DNA of 34,139 nt from Chloroflexota bacterium (GCA_022707705.1 JAKJAC010000017.1:352-34490); one strand, 5' to 3'; numbered from the stretch's first letter, positions 8,698-17,539 are shown. Notes: generated from the letters alone by a model not told the origin. Numbers and translations are program-made.

Positions 8698-8988
8698 ACG
8701 CGCACGTGGTGCGCACGCGTGCTGTGCTGAGCAGAGAAAAGATTCCCGGCACAGATTTGGCGACACCACACCGTCTCGTAAAGCTCACTGTGACAGCGGG
8801 CTTCCAATGACACTCCCCACTCGCCTTCAAAAACAGCGCCAAAACGGCATAAATCCCCAACGGAGTGCCTGTTGCAGGTCAACTCATGCCCCAGACTCTG
8901 GTTCACATTGCGATGGTTTTGAGAGTAAATTGATGATTTCTTGATGATAGCGCAGTATGCTAGAAGTATCTTGAATGGGGCGTAGGAC
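8698..8988. other. Intergenic region between divergent aspS and 8989 gene
   Basis: About 290 bp without a recognisable gene. It holds the short palindrome GCGCAC-GTG-GTGCGC next to the aspS promoter and, close to the 8989 start, a tandem TTGATGATTTCTTGATGAT (8931-8949). I could not identify a convincing -35/-10 pair for the plus-strand gene. A minus-strand frame of about 100 codons spans the region, but it has no family resemblance I recognise and overlaps the aspS promoter, so I treat the interval as non-coding. Confidence 0.5.
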
Positions 8989-9204
8989 ATGATAGAAGAA
9001 CCGTCTCCCGATTACTTCGCTTATCTGGTGCGTTTCTGGCGATCCGGTCCGGGGCGGCCCTGGCGGGTGAGCCTGGAAGACCCACATACCGGCGAACAGC
9101 GGGGATTTGGATCGCTGGAAGCACTGCTAGTTTTCCTGAAGCGCCGGATGCGCCAGCCGTCTCAGTCGAATCACAAGTGTTCTCAGTCAGAAGAAGGAGG
9201 TTGA
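8989..9204 (+). CDS. Small conserved-looking protein of unknown function
   Basis: 71-residue protein starting MIEEPSPDYFAYLVRFWRS. The core reads like a single compact domain: aromatic strand FAYLVRFWR, then PWRVSLEDPHTGEQRGF, then a helix FGSLEALLVFLKRRM. I believe similar short proteins recur in Chloroflexi genomes, but no function is known to me. It has no signal peptide or membrane segment. The stop is one base before the ATG of the lipoprotein gene, and that gene's Shine-Dalgarno (GAAGGAGG) is inside this frame's last codons, so the two are translationally coupled. The low-complexity C-terminal tail may simply accommodate that site. Confidence 0.7.
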   Translation: MIEEPSPDYFAYLVRFWRSGPGRPWRVSLEDPHTGEQRGFGSLEALLVFLKRRMRQPSQSNHKCSQSEEGG

Positions 9205-9205
9205 A

Positions 9206-10300
9206 ATGTCAACGAGAATTCCGCAACAACAGGTCCTTTGGGCGCTCTGGCGAAAGCGCCTGCGCGGTTGCGCACTGTTATGGATGGTGCTCTGCATTCT
9301 GGGAGGCTGCAACGGCGGGCAGGCGACACCGCCACCACCGACTGCAACCAACGCACCTCCTCCCGCGACAGCGGTTCCCGAACCCACTGCTACGCCGGCT
9401 CCCGAGCTCACCGCTACGCCGATTTCGATGGAGGATATTGCTTATTCCAACCTCGACAATCCCGTGACCAAGCGGACGCTGAGCATCCTCCATCCAGAAA
9501 GCGGTAGCCCACCCTATCCCGTAATCCTGCTCACGTACGCTCATGAGAGCCGCGCCAGCGATTACACCGCCATGGTCGAGGCGTTGCTCTCACGCGGTTA
9601 TGCCGTTGTGCAACTCGGCGGCAGCAGAGAAAATGTTGGCGCCTGGGACGATGGCTTCTGCGCCTGGGCATGGCTGGAGGCCAACGCCGCATCCTACGAC
9701 CTGGACATGAACCGTGCGCTGGTATTCAACCATGGGATAGGCATAGTCGGGGGTTTGTTGGGCTTGGGTGATAAGGCGCTTTGGACCGAAATGCTGAAAT
9801 ACTGCCCGAGCCCAATGCCATCTACCGTCCATATTAAAGGCGTCGTGACCTACAATGGGTGGTTCCTCATCCCGGAAGGCAGCCTTACATGGTTTGGCTA
9901 TTTTGTTCTCCCCACACGCATGACCGATATCAAAGAGGACCCACAAGTCGCGGTCGCACGACTGGTAGAGATTCCGTATGATGAATGGCGCACCACTGAC
10001 CAGCTGGATGAGCCAATGCGCCATCTCGCCAGCCAGCTGCCCCTCTATTACGTCTCAGATCCGAATCCGTCTGGAGAGCGACCGGCTTTTCTTCTGCTGT
10101 ACAGCGACGCAGAGAACGTGGAGATTCCGTCTTCGGAATCCCTCGCGTTTGCTCCCGCTCTGGAGAAAGGCGGTATTCCCGTGCAACTGCAGGAGATTTC
10201 CAGTTCTGACTTCTGGAGCCTCAAAGAACCCGAAATCGCCGCCAGAATCGCCGATGCCATTGATGTTTTTGCGCAGCAGCTCTTCGCCGCCGCTCCTTGA
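9206..10300 (+). CDS. Lipoprotein with alpha/beta-hydrolase fold, nucleophile serine absent
   Basis: 364-residue predicted lipoprotein. Residues 1-35 form a basic N-region, a hydrophobic core and a lipobox ILGGC (Cys35). Residues 39-72 are a Pro/Thr/Ala-rich wall-spanning linker. The rest resembles an alpha/beta-hydrolase (chlorophyllase/dienelactone-hydrolase-like): strand PYPVILLTYAHES, then GYAVVQLGGS, and a nucleophile-elbow position ALVFNHGIGIVGG. There His176 stands where GxSxG needs Ser, so ordinary esterase chemistry is unlikely. A late SDFWSL segment may occupy the place of the catalytic-His loop. Function is unknown; a binding or structural role at the outer membrane face or cell wall is one inference. 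It is coupled to the small gene upstream. Confidence 0.75.
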   Translation: MSTRIPQQQVLWALWRKRLRGCALLWMVLCILGGCNGGQATPPPPTATNAPPPATAVPEPTATPAPELTATPISMEDIAYSNLDNPVTKRTLSILHPESGSPPYPVILLTYAHESRASDYTAMVEALLSRGYAVVQLGGSRENVGAWDDGFCAWAWLEANAASYDLDMNRALVFNHGIGIVGGLLGLGDKALWTEMLKYCPSPMPSTVHIKGVVTYNGWFLIPEGSLTWFGYFVLPTRMTDIKEDPQVAVARLVEIPYDEWRTTDQLDEPMRHLASQLPLYYVSDPNPSGERPAFLLLYSDAENVEIPSSESLAFAPALEKGGIPVQLQEISSSDFWSLKEPEIAARIADAIDVFAQQLFAAAP

Positions 10301-10305
10301 CACCC

Positions 10306-10341
10306 AAGCGTCCTGGCGAGACGATCCTCGCCAGGACGCTT
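10306..10341. terminator. Hairpin between convergent genes
   Basis: A perfect 15-bp stem (AAGCGTCCTGGCGAG with CTCGCCAGGACGCTT) and 6-nt loop sits 5 bp after the lipoprotein stop and 17 bp before the stop of the convergent regulator gene. No U-run follows on either strand, so it may act as a bidirectional 3' end by stability alone or as an RNA-stabilising hairpin. Confidence 0.6.
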
Positions 10342-10357
10342 GCACCCACACCCGACT

Positions 10358-13300
10358 TCATGCCGAGCGAGCCGTACCCTTGAGTTCCGCCAGCATTTCC
10401 ACCGCCGTCGCGTGGAGATCCCGCATCTGCCCACGGGTCTTAGCCGCCGCCACAACTACCGTTGGCAGGCTCTCGGCTGCGACCTCGACGTGCCGTATCG
10501 CCACGTCCCAAAACCAACGCGAGGCCTCAAGCAACGGGAACCTGGCAAATACTGCTGCGATGAGTTCAATGGCGTGCTCGTTATCGTTTTGATGCAGCAA
10601 GAACAGCGCCGTACCCACAAGGCCGTGCACCAGCGCCAGGTGATCCTTCGTTTCTACCCCAAGCTGTAAAGCTTCAGTCAGATGTGCGCCCGCTTCCGCA
10701 ATCCTATCCTGCGCCCATAGCACAACACTAAGGCCCGCGAGAGCTACAGCGACATCTTGAGGCCGTTGCAGCGCGCGATAAGCAGCGATGCTGGTCTCGA
10801 GCAGGGACAACGCCTCAGCATACTGTTCTAGAGCCAGTGCGATAAGTCCCAGCAGCGCCGTAGCGACCGCCCAGTGACGTCGTCGGGTCCACGCGCCGGG
10901 CCAATCCTGGAGCGTCCTGAACTGATCAACCGCGATTCGGGCTTCGGTTTGCGCCTCCAGGTAATCCCCTGCATACATTTTAGCCCAAGCGCGCAAACCG
11001 TGACCAGCGGCGCCATAGATATCCGGCAAATCGCGGCTGAGTCCCTGCAAATCCTCCAACAGGGGCCAAACCTTTTCGAATGAGCCGAAGTAAAAGATGT
11101 AAGGCAGAGTCAGGCCCCACAGGGCATCAGCAATCTCCCGGCGATCCCCCAGCGCGCGCCGCTGTGCAAGCACAGCCGTTGCCAGATGCACACATTCGTC
11201 GCACTCACCCGTGGACCACGCTACAAAGCTCAACAGTTGGAGCGCTTCTGCCACGCTCGCCTGATCTTCAAGCCGGCGCAGAATCACCAGGCTTGCCTCA
11301 AGGTGATGCCGGGCAGCTTCGTAATCACCCATCTCGTAGTTTTGAATCCCCAGACCCAGATGGGCCCTACCCTCCCACCACTCATCCTCACACACCCGGC
11401 ATAGCGCCAGACTCTGATCAAGAAGGTGGATCGCTGCGCTGCGGTCCAGAAAGCCCATGACATAGGCGATTTGCTGCAGTGCAGCCGCCTTTTCCCTGCG
11501 CGCACTCCATGGCGGCAGTAGCGGGCTTTCGAGGAGCGCCAGGCAGCGTTCCATCGAGGCAAGCGCCTGCTCCGGGGGCAAAAAGTTGCTGTGCCATTGC
11601 ATGACTCTGGCTCGAGCCAACACTGCTTCTTCCGACGGGGAAACTCCTGCAGAATCCACCGCCTCCAAGCGCTCAAGGGCGCTGCGACAGGCAGCTTCGC
11701 CTTGTCGTGAAAGTTGTCGCGACAGATAATACTGGCTAAGCCCTTCAATTGCCTGACCGATGCGCGCCGGATCGGGCTGTGCGACTGCCCAGGCCCAGGC
11801 CGCCTGTACGTCACTGATCTCCGCATCCATCTCCAGCAGCGCTTCCACCCGCCGGGGACCTTTGGCATCCTCAGCCCACCCTTGCAGTAGCGCGGTGTAA
11901 TAGGCGCAGTGACGGTCGTGAACCGCATAGGCCGCAGCGGAGTCAAGGGCCAGGCGACTCTCGGCGTCTTGTTGTACCAACCGGTGCATCGTGTAGCGCC
12001 CCGTGGACTCGCGCTTGATCAGCGAGGCCTCCACCAACCCGCGCAGGTCCTTCCGCGTCGCGTCGGTGATGGCCCAGGCTGTCGTCTGAGTAAAGGCGCC
12101 GCGCAGGACAGAAAGGGCTTGCATGATACGCTGCTCACGCTCCGTCAGCAAGCGCCATGTCCCATTGAAGACGGCGCGCATACTGCGCTGACGCTCTGGA
12201 ATCGTCTGCCAGTCCGTCTCCAACAGCTCCTGAGCTTGTACTGCATCACAAGTGAGTTGCGCGGCGATATCGGCGGCGGACATCACATTGACCCAGCTCG
12301 CACACAGCAGGATTGGCAACGGGACGCCCTGCAAGTGACGGCAGATAGCGCTGGCAGCCTGTACATTAGCCTCTGTGAGAGCAAAGTCAGGGCGCCTCTG
12401 TTGTGCAGCCTGAACAAAAAGGCGCACAGCGGCCACATTCTCTGCGACCGCAAGCGACACCGTTGTTGTTTGCGGGTAATCCAACTCGTGGATCGGGAAT
12501 AGGGTTTCGCCCAACACATTCAGCGCCATCCGCGACGTAGCCATAATTTTGAGACCGGGTACTCCCTCGAGAAGGTTCGTTATCAGACCGACCAGGGTAG
12601 ACCTTGTTTCATCCACAATGCTGTTCGAGTCAGAAACAGCATCCTGCTGCGGCGCTTCCCGGAGCAAATGCTCGACATTATCAAGCACCAGCAATAGGGT
12701 CTTGTGCTGCAAATAGTCGTGCAGCTGCTGCTCTTCGGAGCCACCCTCGACAGTGAAGGTAAGCCCCAGGCTTTGGGCCACCGCACCCGCAACCGCACCC
12801 AGGGTGTGAACCGGCATAAGCGAGACAAAAAAGACGCCATCAGCAAAGCCAGCGACCAGCGATGTAGCCGTCTCAAGAGCCACGCGCGTCTTGCCAATGC
12901 CACCAATGCCCGTCAACGTGACCAGGCGGCATGCCGGATCCTTCAGACGCGCTCGCAACACCGCCAGTTCCGTTTCCCTCCCGATCAACGGCAGAAGCTG
13001 CGCAGGCAGATTGTGTTTGGGGAGTGGAGCGCCGAATGACTGGAGCGTCGTCGCGTGTCCAGAGCGCACCTCCAAGGTTCCATGTCTAATCGCCTCGACC
13101 AGCGCAACCGTCTCCGCCTCTGGGTCCACATCCAGTTCTTTGCGCAATAGGGCGCAGCATGTAACATAGTGCGCCAGCGCTGCAGCACGTTGACCGGTCT
13201 GCGCCAGCAAACGCATGACCTGGCGGTGCGCCTCTTCGTGCCACGGAACCAGGTCCACTCGCCGCCAGGCAAAATCCAGAGCACGGTCAAGCTCACCCTG

Positions 13301-13846
13301 CTCGCTATACCCCGTGACCAGGCGGCTTAGGGTGTGCTGCATCAGGCGATGGAAGTGTTCGCGCTGCACCAAAATCCACTCTTCGAAGGCCGGACTATCG
13401 CCGAACGAGAGGCCCTCCAGGAAAGCGCCGCGATACACCACCGCTGCTTCCTCCAACCGGCGCAGCGCCTGAAGGGGATCGGATGTGTGGATGCGCAGAT
13501 TGGGCAGCGTAGTGAAGCGCTCCACGTCCAGCCAATAATCACTGGCACGGTTGAAGCGCAATGCCTGTCGGGTGACATCCAGAAAGAGGATGGATTGGTG
13601 CTCATCGCGGTCGCCGATGACGTGACGCACGTTGGAAAGCGCCTGACTCAAGCTCTGCCTGGCCCGCTCCTCAGGGAATTCGGGCCAGAGCAATCCTGCC
13701 AGGCTCTCGCGAAGATGCGGCCGATCGGCCTCGATAGCCAGATAAGCCAGCAACGCGCGCGCCTTGTCAGAATCGAAGCCGGTTACCGGGTTATCTCCCA
13801 GTGTAATCTGCAATGGACCCAGGGACAGAATAGCTAACCGCGCCAT
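10358..13846 (-). CDS. SARP/AfsR-like regulator: BTAD, NB-ARC ATPase and TPR domains
   Basis: 1162-residue cytoplasmic regulator. Residues 1-95 are a winged-helix DNA-binding domain (ARLAILSLGPLQITLGDN, then the KARALLAYLA helix). Residues 96-245 are the bacterial transcriptional activator domain (DYWLDVERF, RRLEEAAVVYRGAFLEG). A STAND/NB-ARC ATPase follows from about 285, with P-loop TGIGGIGKTR and Walker B LLLVLDNVEHLL. The C-terminal half is a series of helical TPR-like repeats. Such proteins switch on target genes when a signal binds the repeat region. The start is ATG 13846; an in-frame GTG lies five codons upstream. The target is unknown; it is divergent from the (p)ppGpp synthetase gene and convergent with the lipoprotein gene. 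Confidence 0.9.
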   Translation of the reverse strand: MARLAILSLGPLQITLGDNPVTGFDSDKARALLAYLAIEADRPHLRESLAGLLWPEFPEERARQSLSQALSNVRHVIGDRDEHQSILFLDVTRQALRFNRASDYWLDVERFTTLPNLRIHTSDPLQALRRLEEAAVVYRGAFLEGLSFGDSPAFEEWILVQREHFHRLMQHTLSRLVTGYSEQGELDRALDFAWRRVDLVPWHEEAHRQVMRLLAQTGQRAAALAHYVTCCALLRKELDVDPEAETVALVEAIRHGTLEVRSGHATTLQSFGAPLPKHNLPAQLLPLIGRETELAVLRARLKDPACRLVTLTGIGGIGKTRVALETATSLVAGFADGVFFVSLMPVHTLGAVAGAVAQSLGLTFTVEGGSEEQQLHDYLQHKTLLLVLDNVEHLLREAPQQDAVSDSNSIVDETRSTLVGLITNLLEGVPGLKIMATSRMALNVLGETLFPIHELDYPQTTTVSLAVAENVAAVRLFVQAAQQRRPDFALTEANVQAASAICRHLQGVPLPILLCASWVNVMSAADIAAQLTCDAVQAQELLETDWQTIPERQRSMRAVFNGTWRLLTEREQRIMQALSVLRGAFTQTTAWAITDATRKDLRGLVEASLIKRESTGRYTMHRLVQQDAESRLALDSAAAYAVHDRHCAYYTALLQGWAEDAKGPRRVEALLEMDAEISDVQAAWAWAVAQPDPARIGQAIEGLSQYYLSRQLSRQGEAACRSALERLEAVDSAGVSPSEEAVLARARVMQWHSNFLPPEQALASMERCLALLESPLLPPWSARREKAAALQQIAYVMGFLDRSAAIHLLDQSLALCRVCEDEWWEGRAHLGLGIQNYEMGDYEAARHHLEASLVILRRLEDQASVAEALQLLSFVAWSTGECDECVHLATAVLAQRRALGDRREIADALWGLTLPYIFYFGSFEKVWPLLEDLQGLSRDLPDIYGAAGHGLRAWAKMYAGDYLEAQTEARIAVDQFRTLQDWPGAWTRRRHWAVATALLGLIALALEQYAEALSLLETSIAAYRALQRPQDVAVALAGLSVVLWAQDRIAEAGAHLTEALQLGVETKDHLALVHGLVGTALFLLHQNDNEHAIELIAAVFARFPLLEASRWFWDVAIRHVEVAAESLPTVVVAAAKTRGQMRDLHATAVEMLAELKGTARSA

Positions 13847-13890
13847 TGGGTTTGCCTTCACTGTGAATACGGAGACATTCGGTTATTTTT

Positions 13891-13918
13891 ATTGTACACC
13901 AGATCACCATCTGTGTAA
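13891..13918 (-). promoter_or_regulatory. Candidate promoter of the SARP-like regulator
   Basis: Minus strand TTACAC (13913-13918) and TACAAT (13891-13896) with a 16-bp spacer, about 45 bp before the ATG. The -35 is weak, the -10 good. It occupies the divergent region shared with relA. Confidence 0.4.
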
Positions 13919-14025
13919 CAACGAGGCATTCCAACGTGCGCCCACGCACCGAAACTGTTCAGCATTCGGACCGTGCATTGCACTGTCGGGGGCACCACGC
14001 GACAGCCAAAAACCCTTCTGCATGT

Positions 14026-14053
14026 TTGACAACCTTCTCAGAAGCATTATGAT
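14026..14053 (+). promoter_or_regulatory. Promoter of the (p)ppGpp synthetase gene
   Basis: TTGACA (14026-14031) and TATGAT (14048-14053) with a 16-bp spacer form a near-consensus sigma70-type promoter. The in-frame ATGs at 14049 and 14052 fall inside the -10 box, so they cannot be used by this transcript; the first usable start is ATG 14085, about 25 nt after the predicted start site. Confidence 0.7.
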
Positions 14054-14084
14054 GCAGTCAAATCCCAAGTTTCAAGAGCAGGCA

Positions 14085-16313
14085 ATGAACGAGCAATCCA
14101 ACCTGACCCTTGATGATATTCTGACGCTCTTACCCACAGAGGATACCGAAGCGCGAGAGCTGCTTCGCCGCGCCTACAAGCTCGCCGAACAGATTCACCG
14201 CGGGCAGAACCGGGAATCCGGGGAACCGTATATCCAGCATCCGCTGCATGTAGCCTATCTGCTGGCTGAAGCTAACTACAAACTAACAATGATTGCCGCA
14301 GGATTGCTACATGATATCCTTGAGGATACCCGCCAGCAATCTGCAGACGCACTCCGCGAACGCTTGCACAAGGAATTCGGTGAAGAAATCCTGACACTTG
14401 TGGAGGGTGTGACCAAACTCGACAAAATCGAAGCGCAAGCCGGCAGTGATAACGCGCGCTATCGCGATGTGCAGGAGCTTGAAAGCCTGCGTAAGATGTT
14501 CATTATTATGGCGGAGAACGACCTCGGCGTTATCTTTATCAAACTAGCGGATAGAGTGCACAACATGCGCACGCTTGAGGGACTCAAGAATGACCCCGAA
14601 CGTCAACGCCGTATCGCGCGTGAGACCATGCAAATCTTCGTGCCGCTGGCGAATCGAATGGGGATTTGGCCCTGGAAAGCCGAACTCGAAGATACCGCTT
14701 TTCGATATCTTAATTGTTCCACCTATGAACACCTCGAGCAACTCCTCGAAGCACGTCGGGAGGAACGGGAAGAGCATATCAAGACTCATACCCGACAGTT
14801 GCGAGAAGCCCTGACAGCGCAAGGCATAAACGCCAAGATCAAAGGGCGTCCCAAGCACATCTACAGTATTCATCGCAAGATGCGCCGAAAAAACGTGCCT
14901 TTTGCTGATATCTATGATACCGAAGGAATCCGCGTCATTGTCAACACCGACCAGGAATGCTACCAAGCCCTGGGTGTGGTGCACAGTTTGTGGACGCCGG
15001 TCGAGGGTGAGTTTGACGATTATATTGCCAAACCCAAACCCAACGGCTATCAAAGCCTTCACACTGCGGTAAGAGTGGCGAACAACAAGACCTTCGAAAT
15101 CCAGATTCGCACTACCGAGATGGATAAGGCGGCAGAGCAGGGTATTGCTGCAGCACACTGGCTCTATAAAGAGTCCAATGCGCCCATCAGCCCACAGATG
15201 CGAGACTATATCAACCAGCTACGCCAGAGCATTCAAGATGTCACACGTGAGACGCAGGATGCCGAGGAGATGCTCGAAGAGATGCAGGCAGATGTCTTCG
15301 AGGAACGGGTGTATGTCTTCACACCTAAGGGGAAGGTCATTGACCTGCCGTTGAAGGCAACACCCATTGACTTAGCCTATCACGTTCACACCGATATTGG
15401 TAATCGCTGCCGCGGCGCGCGCGTCAACGGACGTTGGGTACCTCTCAACTACCAGCTCCAAACGGGGGACCAAGTAGAAATCATCACCTCACGCACGAGC
15501 ACTCCCAACCGTGATTGGCTCAGTGAGGAATTCGGTTATACCCAGAGTAGTCGTACTCGCCAAAAAATCCGGCAATGGTTTCGCCAACAGAGCCGCGATG
15601 AAAACATCATGCGGGGACGCATCATCATCGAACAAGAAATCCGCCGCCTGGGGCTCAACCTGACCCTGGAAGACATCGCTGCGCTCTTCACCAAACACTA
15701 TCAGCGCACTGAGGACTTTCTCGCAGCTGTAGGTATTGGCGATATCAACAATGACCGCATCATCAATCGCATCGAAGATCACCTTAAACGCCAGGAGACG
15801 CTACCCTTTGAAGAGCTGGAAGTAGAATCGCAGGAACCTCCTACCACGCCCGAAATCGAAGCACCGATGAACATTCAAGGGGCAGGAGCGCTCTTCACCC
15901 GCGTCGCCCATTGCTGTAACCCCCTGCCCGGCGAAGAAGTGATCGGTTATGTCACCCGCGGACGCGGCGTGACCATTCACCGGCGCGACTGCGTGAATGT
16001 TGCGCGGTTGGAACGTGAGGAGCGAGAGCGCTTGATCGAGCTGGAATGGGGCGTGGCAAAGGAAACCACCTTCCCGGTACAGATTCGAATCACAGCTTAC
16101 GATCGTTCACGCCTGTTGCACGATATCTCGACCATCATCACCAACGAGAATCTCGACATGATCAAGGTCAATACCGGCAAACGTGACCGGTACAACATGC
16201 TGCCGATTTTCATCACGCTTGAAATCCCCAATCTCGCCAAACTCCACCGGGTGATGGCCAAAATCAGACAAGTACATAACGTCAATGCGGTTGAACGCTA
16301 CGTGAAACACTGA
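14085..16313 (+). CDS. rel: Bifunctional (p)ppGpp synthetase/hydrolase (RelA/SpoT, Rel)
   Basis: 742-residue long RSH protein of the stringent response. HD hydrolase domain: His52, His76-Asp77 in LLHDILEDT, and Asp156 in IKLADRVHN, all intact, so ppGpp hydrolysis is expected. Synthetase domain: GRPKHIYSIHRKM, DTEGIRVIV, and DDYIAKPKPNGYQSLHT. TGS domain from about residue 405 (RVYVFTPKGKVIDLP), then a conserved-cysteine segment (HCCNPLPGEEVIGYVTRGRG, about 610-630) and a C-terminal ACT domain (VQIRITAYDRSRLLHDIS). Start at ATG 14085 is chosen because upstream ATGs lie within the promoter. It ends just before a perfect palindromic hairpin. Presence of one long RSH fits a non-proteobacterial Rel. 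Confidence 0.96.
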   Translation: MNEQSNLTLDDILTLLPTEDTEARELLRRAYKLAEQIHRGQNRESGEPYIQHPLHVAYLLAEANYKLTMIAAGLLHDILEDTRQQSADALRERLHKEFGEEILTLVEGVTKLDKIEAQAGSDNARYRDVQELESLRKMFIIMAENDLGVIFIKLADRVHNMRTLEGLKNDPERQRRIARETMQIFVPLANRMGIWPWKAELEDTAFRYLNCSTYEHLEQLLEARREEREEHIKTHTRQLREALTAQGINAKIKGRPKHIYSIHRKMRRKNVPFADIYDTEGIRVIVNTDQECYQALGVVHSLWTPVEGEFDDYIAKPKPNGYQSLHTAVRVANNKTFEIQIRTTEMDKAAEQGIAAAHWLYKESNAPISPQMRDYINQLRQSIQDVTRETQDAEEMLEEMQADVFEERVYVFTPKGKVIDLPLKATPIDLAYHVHTDIGNRCRGARVNGRWVPLNYQLQTGDQVEIITSRTSTPNRDWLSEEFGYTQSSRTRQKIRQWFRQQSRDENIMRGRIIIEQEIRRLGLNLTLEDIAALFTKHYQRTEDFLAAVGIGDINNDRIINRIEDHLKRQETLPFEELEVESQEPPTTPEIEAPMNIQGAGALFTRVAHCCNPLPGEEVIGYVTRGRGVTIHRRDCVNVARLEREERERLIELEWGVAKETTFPVQIRITAYDRSRLLHDISTIITNENLDMIKVNTGKRDRYNMLPIFITLEIPNLAKLHRVMAKIRQVHNVNAVERYVKH

Positions 16314-16317
16314 CCAA

Positions 16318-16353
16318 TAACAACAGGGGCTCTGTACAGAGCCCCTGTTGTTA
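16318..16353. terminator. Perfect palindrome between convergent genes
   Basis: A 36-bp perfect inverted repeat (arm TAACAACAGGGGCTCTGT, centre at 16335/16336) lies between the rel stop and the stop of the convergent isomerase gene. It can form a very stable hairpin on both strands and probably ends both transcripts, though neither side has a strong U-tract. Confidence 0.7.
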
Positions 16354-16369
16354 CAAACACAACAAAACC

Positions 16370-17518
16370 TTACGGCGTATCCGGAGTTACCTTGGAGTAA
16401 TCCAGATACTCGATGCGGGAGTTCTTCTGCTCCGTTAACCACTCGCTGAAACGTTGTTCACGGATAGAACTCAGGGTAGAGGAGTCCATCTCACGTACCT
16501 CGCGTCCCTGCACGAAAACAACGTAGACCGCGCCATCATCGGTGCTGATTGGGTCGGAAGCCGTTCCCACCGGGGTCTCAAATGCGGCGGCCTCAACTGC
16601 GTCACCATAACCCGAAGCCAACCGGCCCGGCAAGAGCCATCCCATGTCCGCGGCCCAGCCCAGGGTAGAACCAGCGGCGTTGATCTCTTCCAACAATGTG
16701 TCAATGGGCTCACCGGCATTCAGTCGCTGCTGCCATCCAGCTGCCACTTCGAGGGTGTCAGTGACCAGCAGAGTCACCTGCGCTTGATTAGCAGTAGTTT
16801 CAATTTCCTGAGTGGTGGCCTCAACCACTTTAGGTCTCAGCAACTCAACCTCAAGAGTGTGCCGGAATGCCTCTGCAGAGAGGCCACTCTGCCGCAGGAA
16901 GGTGTCTTCAAACCGCTCATAGGCGGTTTTGAAGTCTTCTTCCGTCATCGGCGGCGTGGTATTGGTAACCGTTTCCGTTGTATCCACAACTGCATCACGA
17001 TCATAGCCAAACAGCTGTTCCAATTGGCGATCAACTTCATCTGGAGTAACCGTGATTCCCAATTTGGTGGCTTCTTGACTCACGAGGTATTCCTCGGCCA
17101 TTTTCTCCAGCACACCGCCGCCAAACACCGTGGCAACGCCAGGCGATAATTGAGACTCCAATTGCGCCTTCTGCTGCTGCAGCTGTTCGACGAATGACTG
17201 CATCGTTTCATCCGTGGTATCGAACTGCGCCAGGTAATTGTCGTATTGAAGAATCTGGCTTTGGGCGCTCAAGCGCTCAAAACGCACCCGCGCCTGATAA
17301 TCTTTGGTCTTGATTGCTGTGCCATCGATGCGTGCCACAGGCGCGTTGGCTTTGATGATCAATTCGCTGACCACGCCAAAGCCCAGCACCAACAAAACCA
17401 ATGCACCTACGCCAATCGCAATCCAGGTAATGATCCGCTGGGCTTTCTCATCCCGTTTGCGCGTAGCTTGCTGTTTACGATTCGGTCCCTTCACAGGGGA
17501 CTGCTCTGCTCGTGCCAT
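16370..17518 (-). CDS. Membrane-anchored PpiC-type peptidyl-prolyl isomerase (SurA/PrsA-like)
   Basis: 382-residue protein with a basic N-terminus, a single membrane segment (IITWIAIGVGALVLLVLGF, about residues 29-47) and an extracytoplasmic chaperone region. The start is ATG 17518, preceded by AAGGAG; the frame runs upstream without a better start. A SurA-like helical region (about 80-240) is followed by a parvulin-type rotamase segment: WQQRLNAGEPIDTLLEEI, then DMGWLLPG and AVEAAAFETPVGTASDPI. The rotamase is less conserved than in PrsA. The role would be folding of exported proteins. It lies downstream of the rpsF-ssb-rpsR operon terminator, so it may have its own promoter in the short gap or depend on readthrough. 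Confidence 0.82.
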   Translation of the reverse strand: MARAEQSPVKGPNRKQQATRKRDEKAQRIITWIAIGVGALVLLVLGFGVVSELIIKANAPVARIDGTAIKTKDYQARVRFERLSAQSQILQYDNYLAQFDTTDETMQSFVEQLQQQKAQLESQLSPGVATVFGGGVLEKMAEEYLVSQEATKLGITVTPDEVDRQLEQLFGYDRDAVVDTTETVTNTTPPMTEEDFKTAYERFEDTFLRQSGLSAEAFRHTLEVELLRPKVVEATTQEIETTANQAQVTLLVTDTLEVAAGWQQRLNAGEPIDTLLEEINAAGSTLGWAADMGWLLPGRLASGYGDAVEAAAFETPVGTASDPISTDDGAVYVVFVQGREVREMDSSTLSSIREQRFSEWLTEQKNSRIEYLDYSKVTPDTP

Positions 17519-17539
17519 TCCGTTTGCTCCTTGAGGCAT

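Noticed and set aside
8670-8990. Minus-strand frame upstream of aspS, and a possible T-box leader there
   Set aside because: The strong promoter at 8669-8697 makes the aspS leader about 25 nt, and no TGGNACC-type T-box sequence is present in the region. The frame has no recognisable family.
9978-10592. 204-codon plus-strand frame spanning the lipoprotein end and the regulator end
   Set aside because: It overlaps two better-supported genes and the hairpin between them, and its translation is rich in Ser/Pro/Arg without a fold.
13764-14084. Longer N-terminus of the (p)ppGpp synthetase
   Set aside because: It overlaps the start of the divergent regulator and the -10 box of its own promoter; ATG 14085 gives the normal family length.
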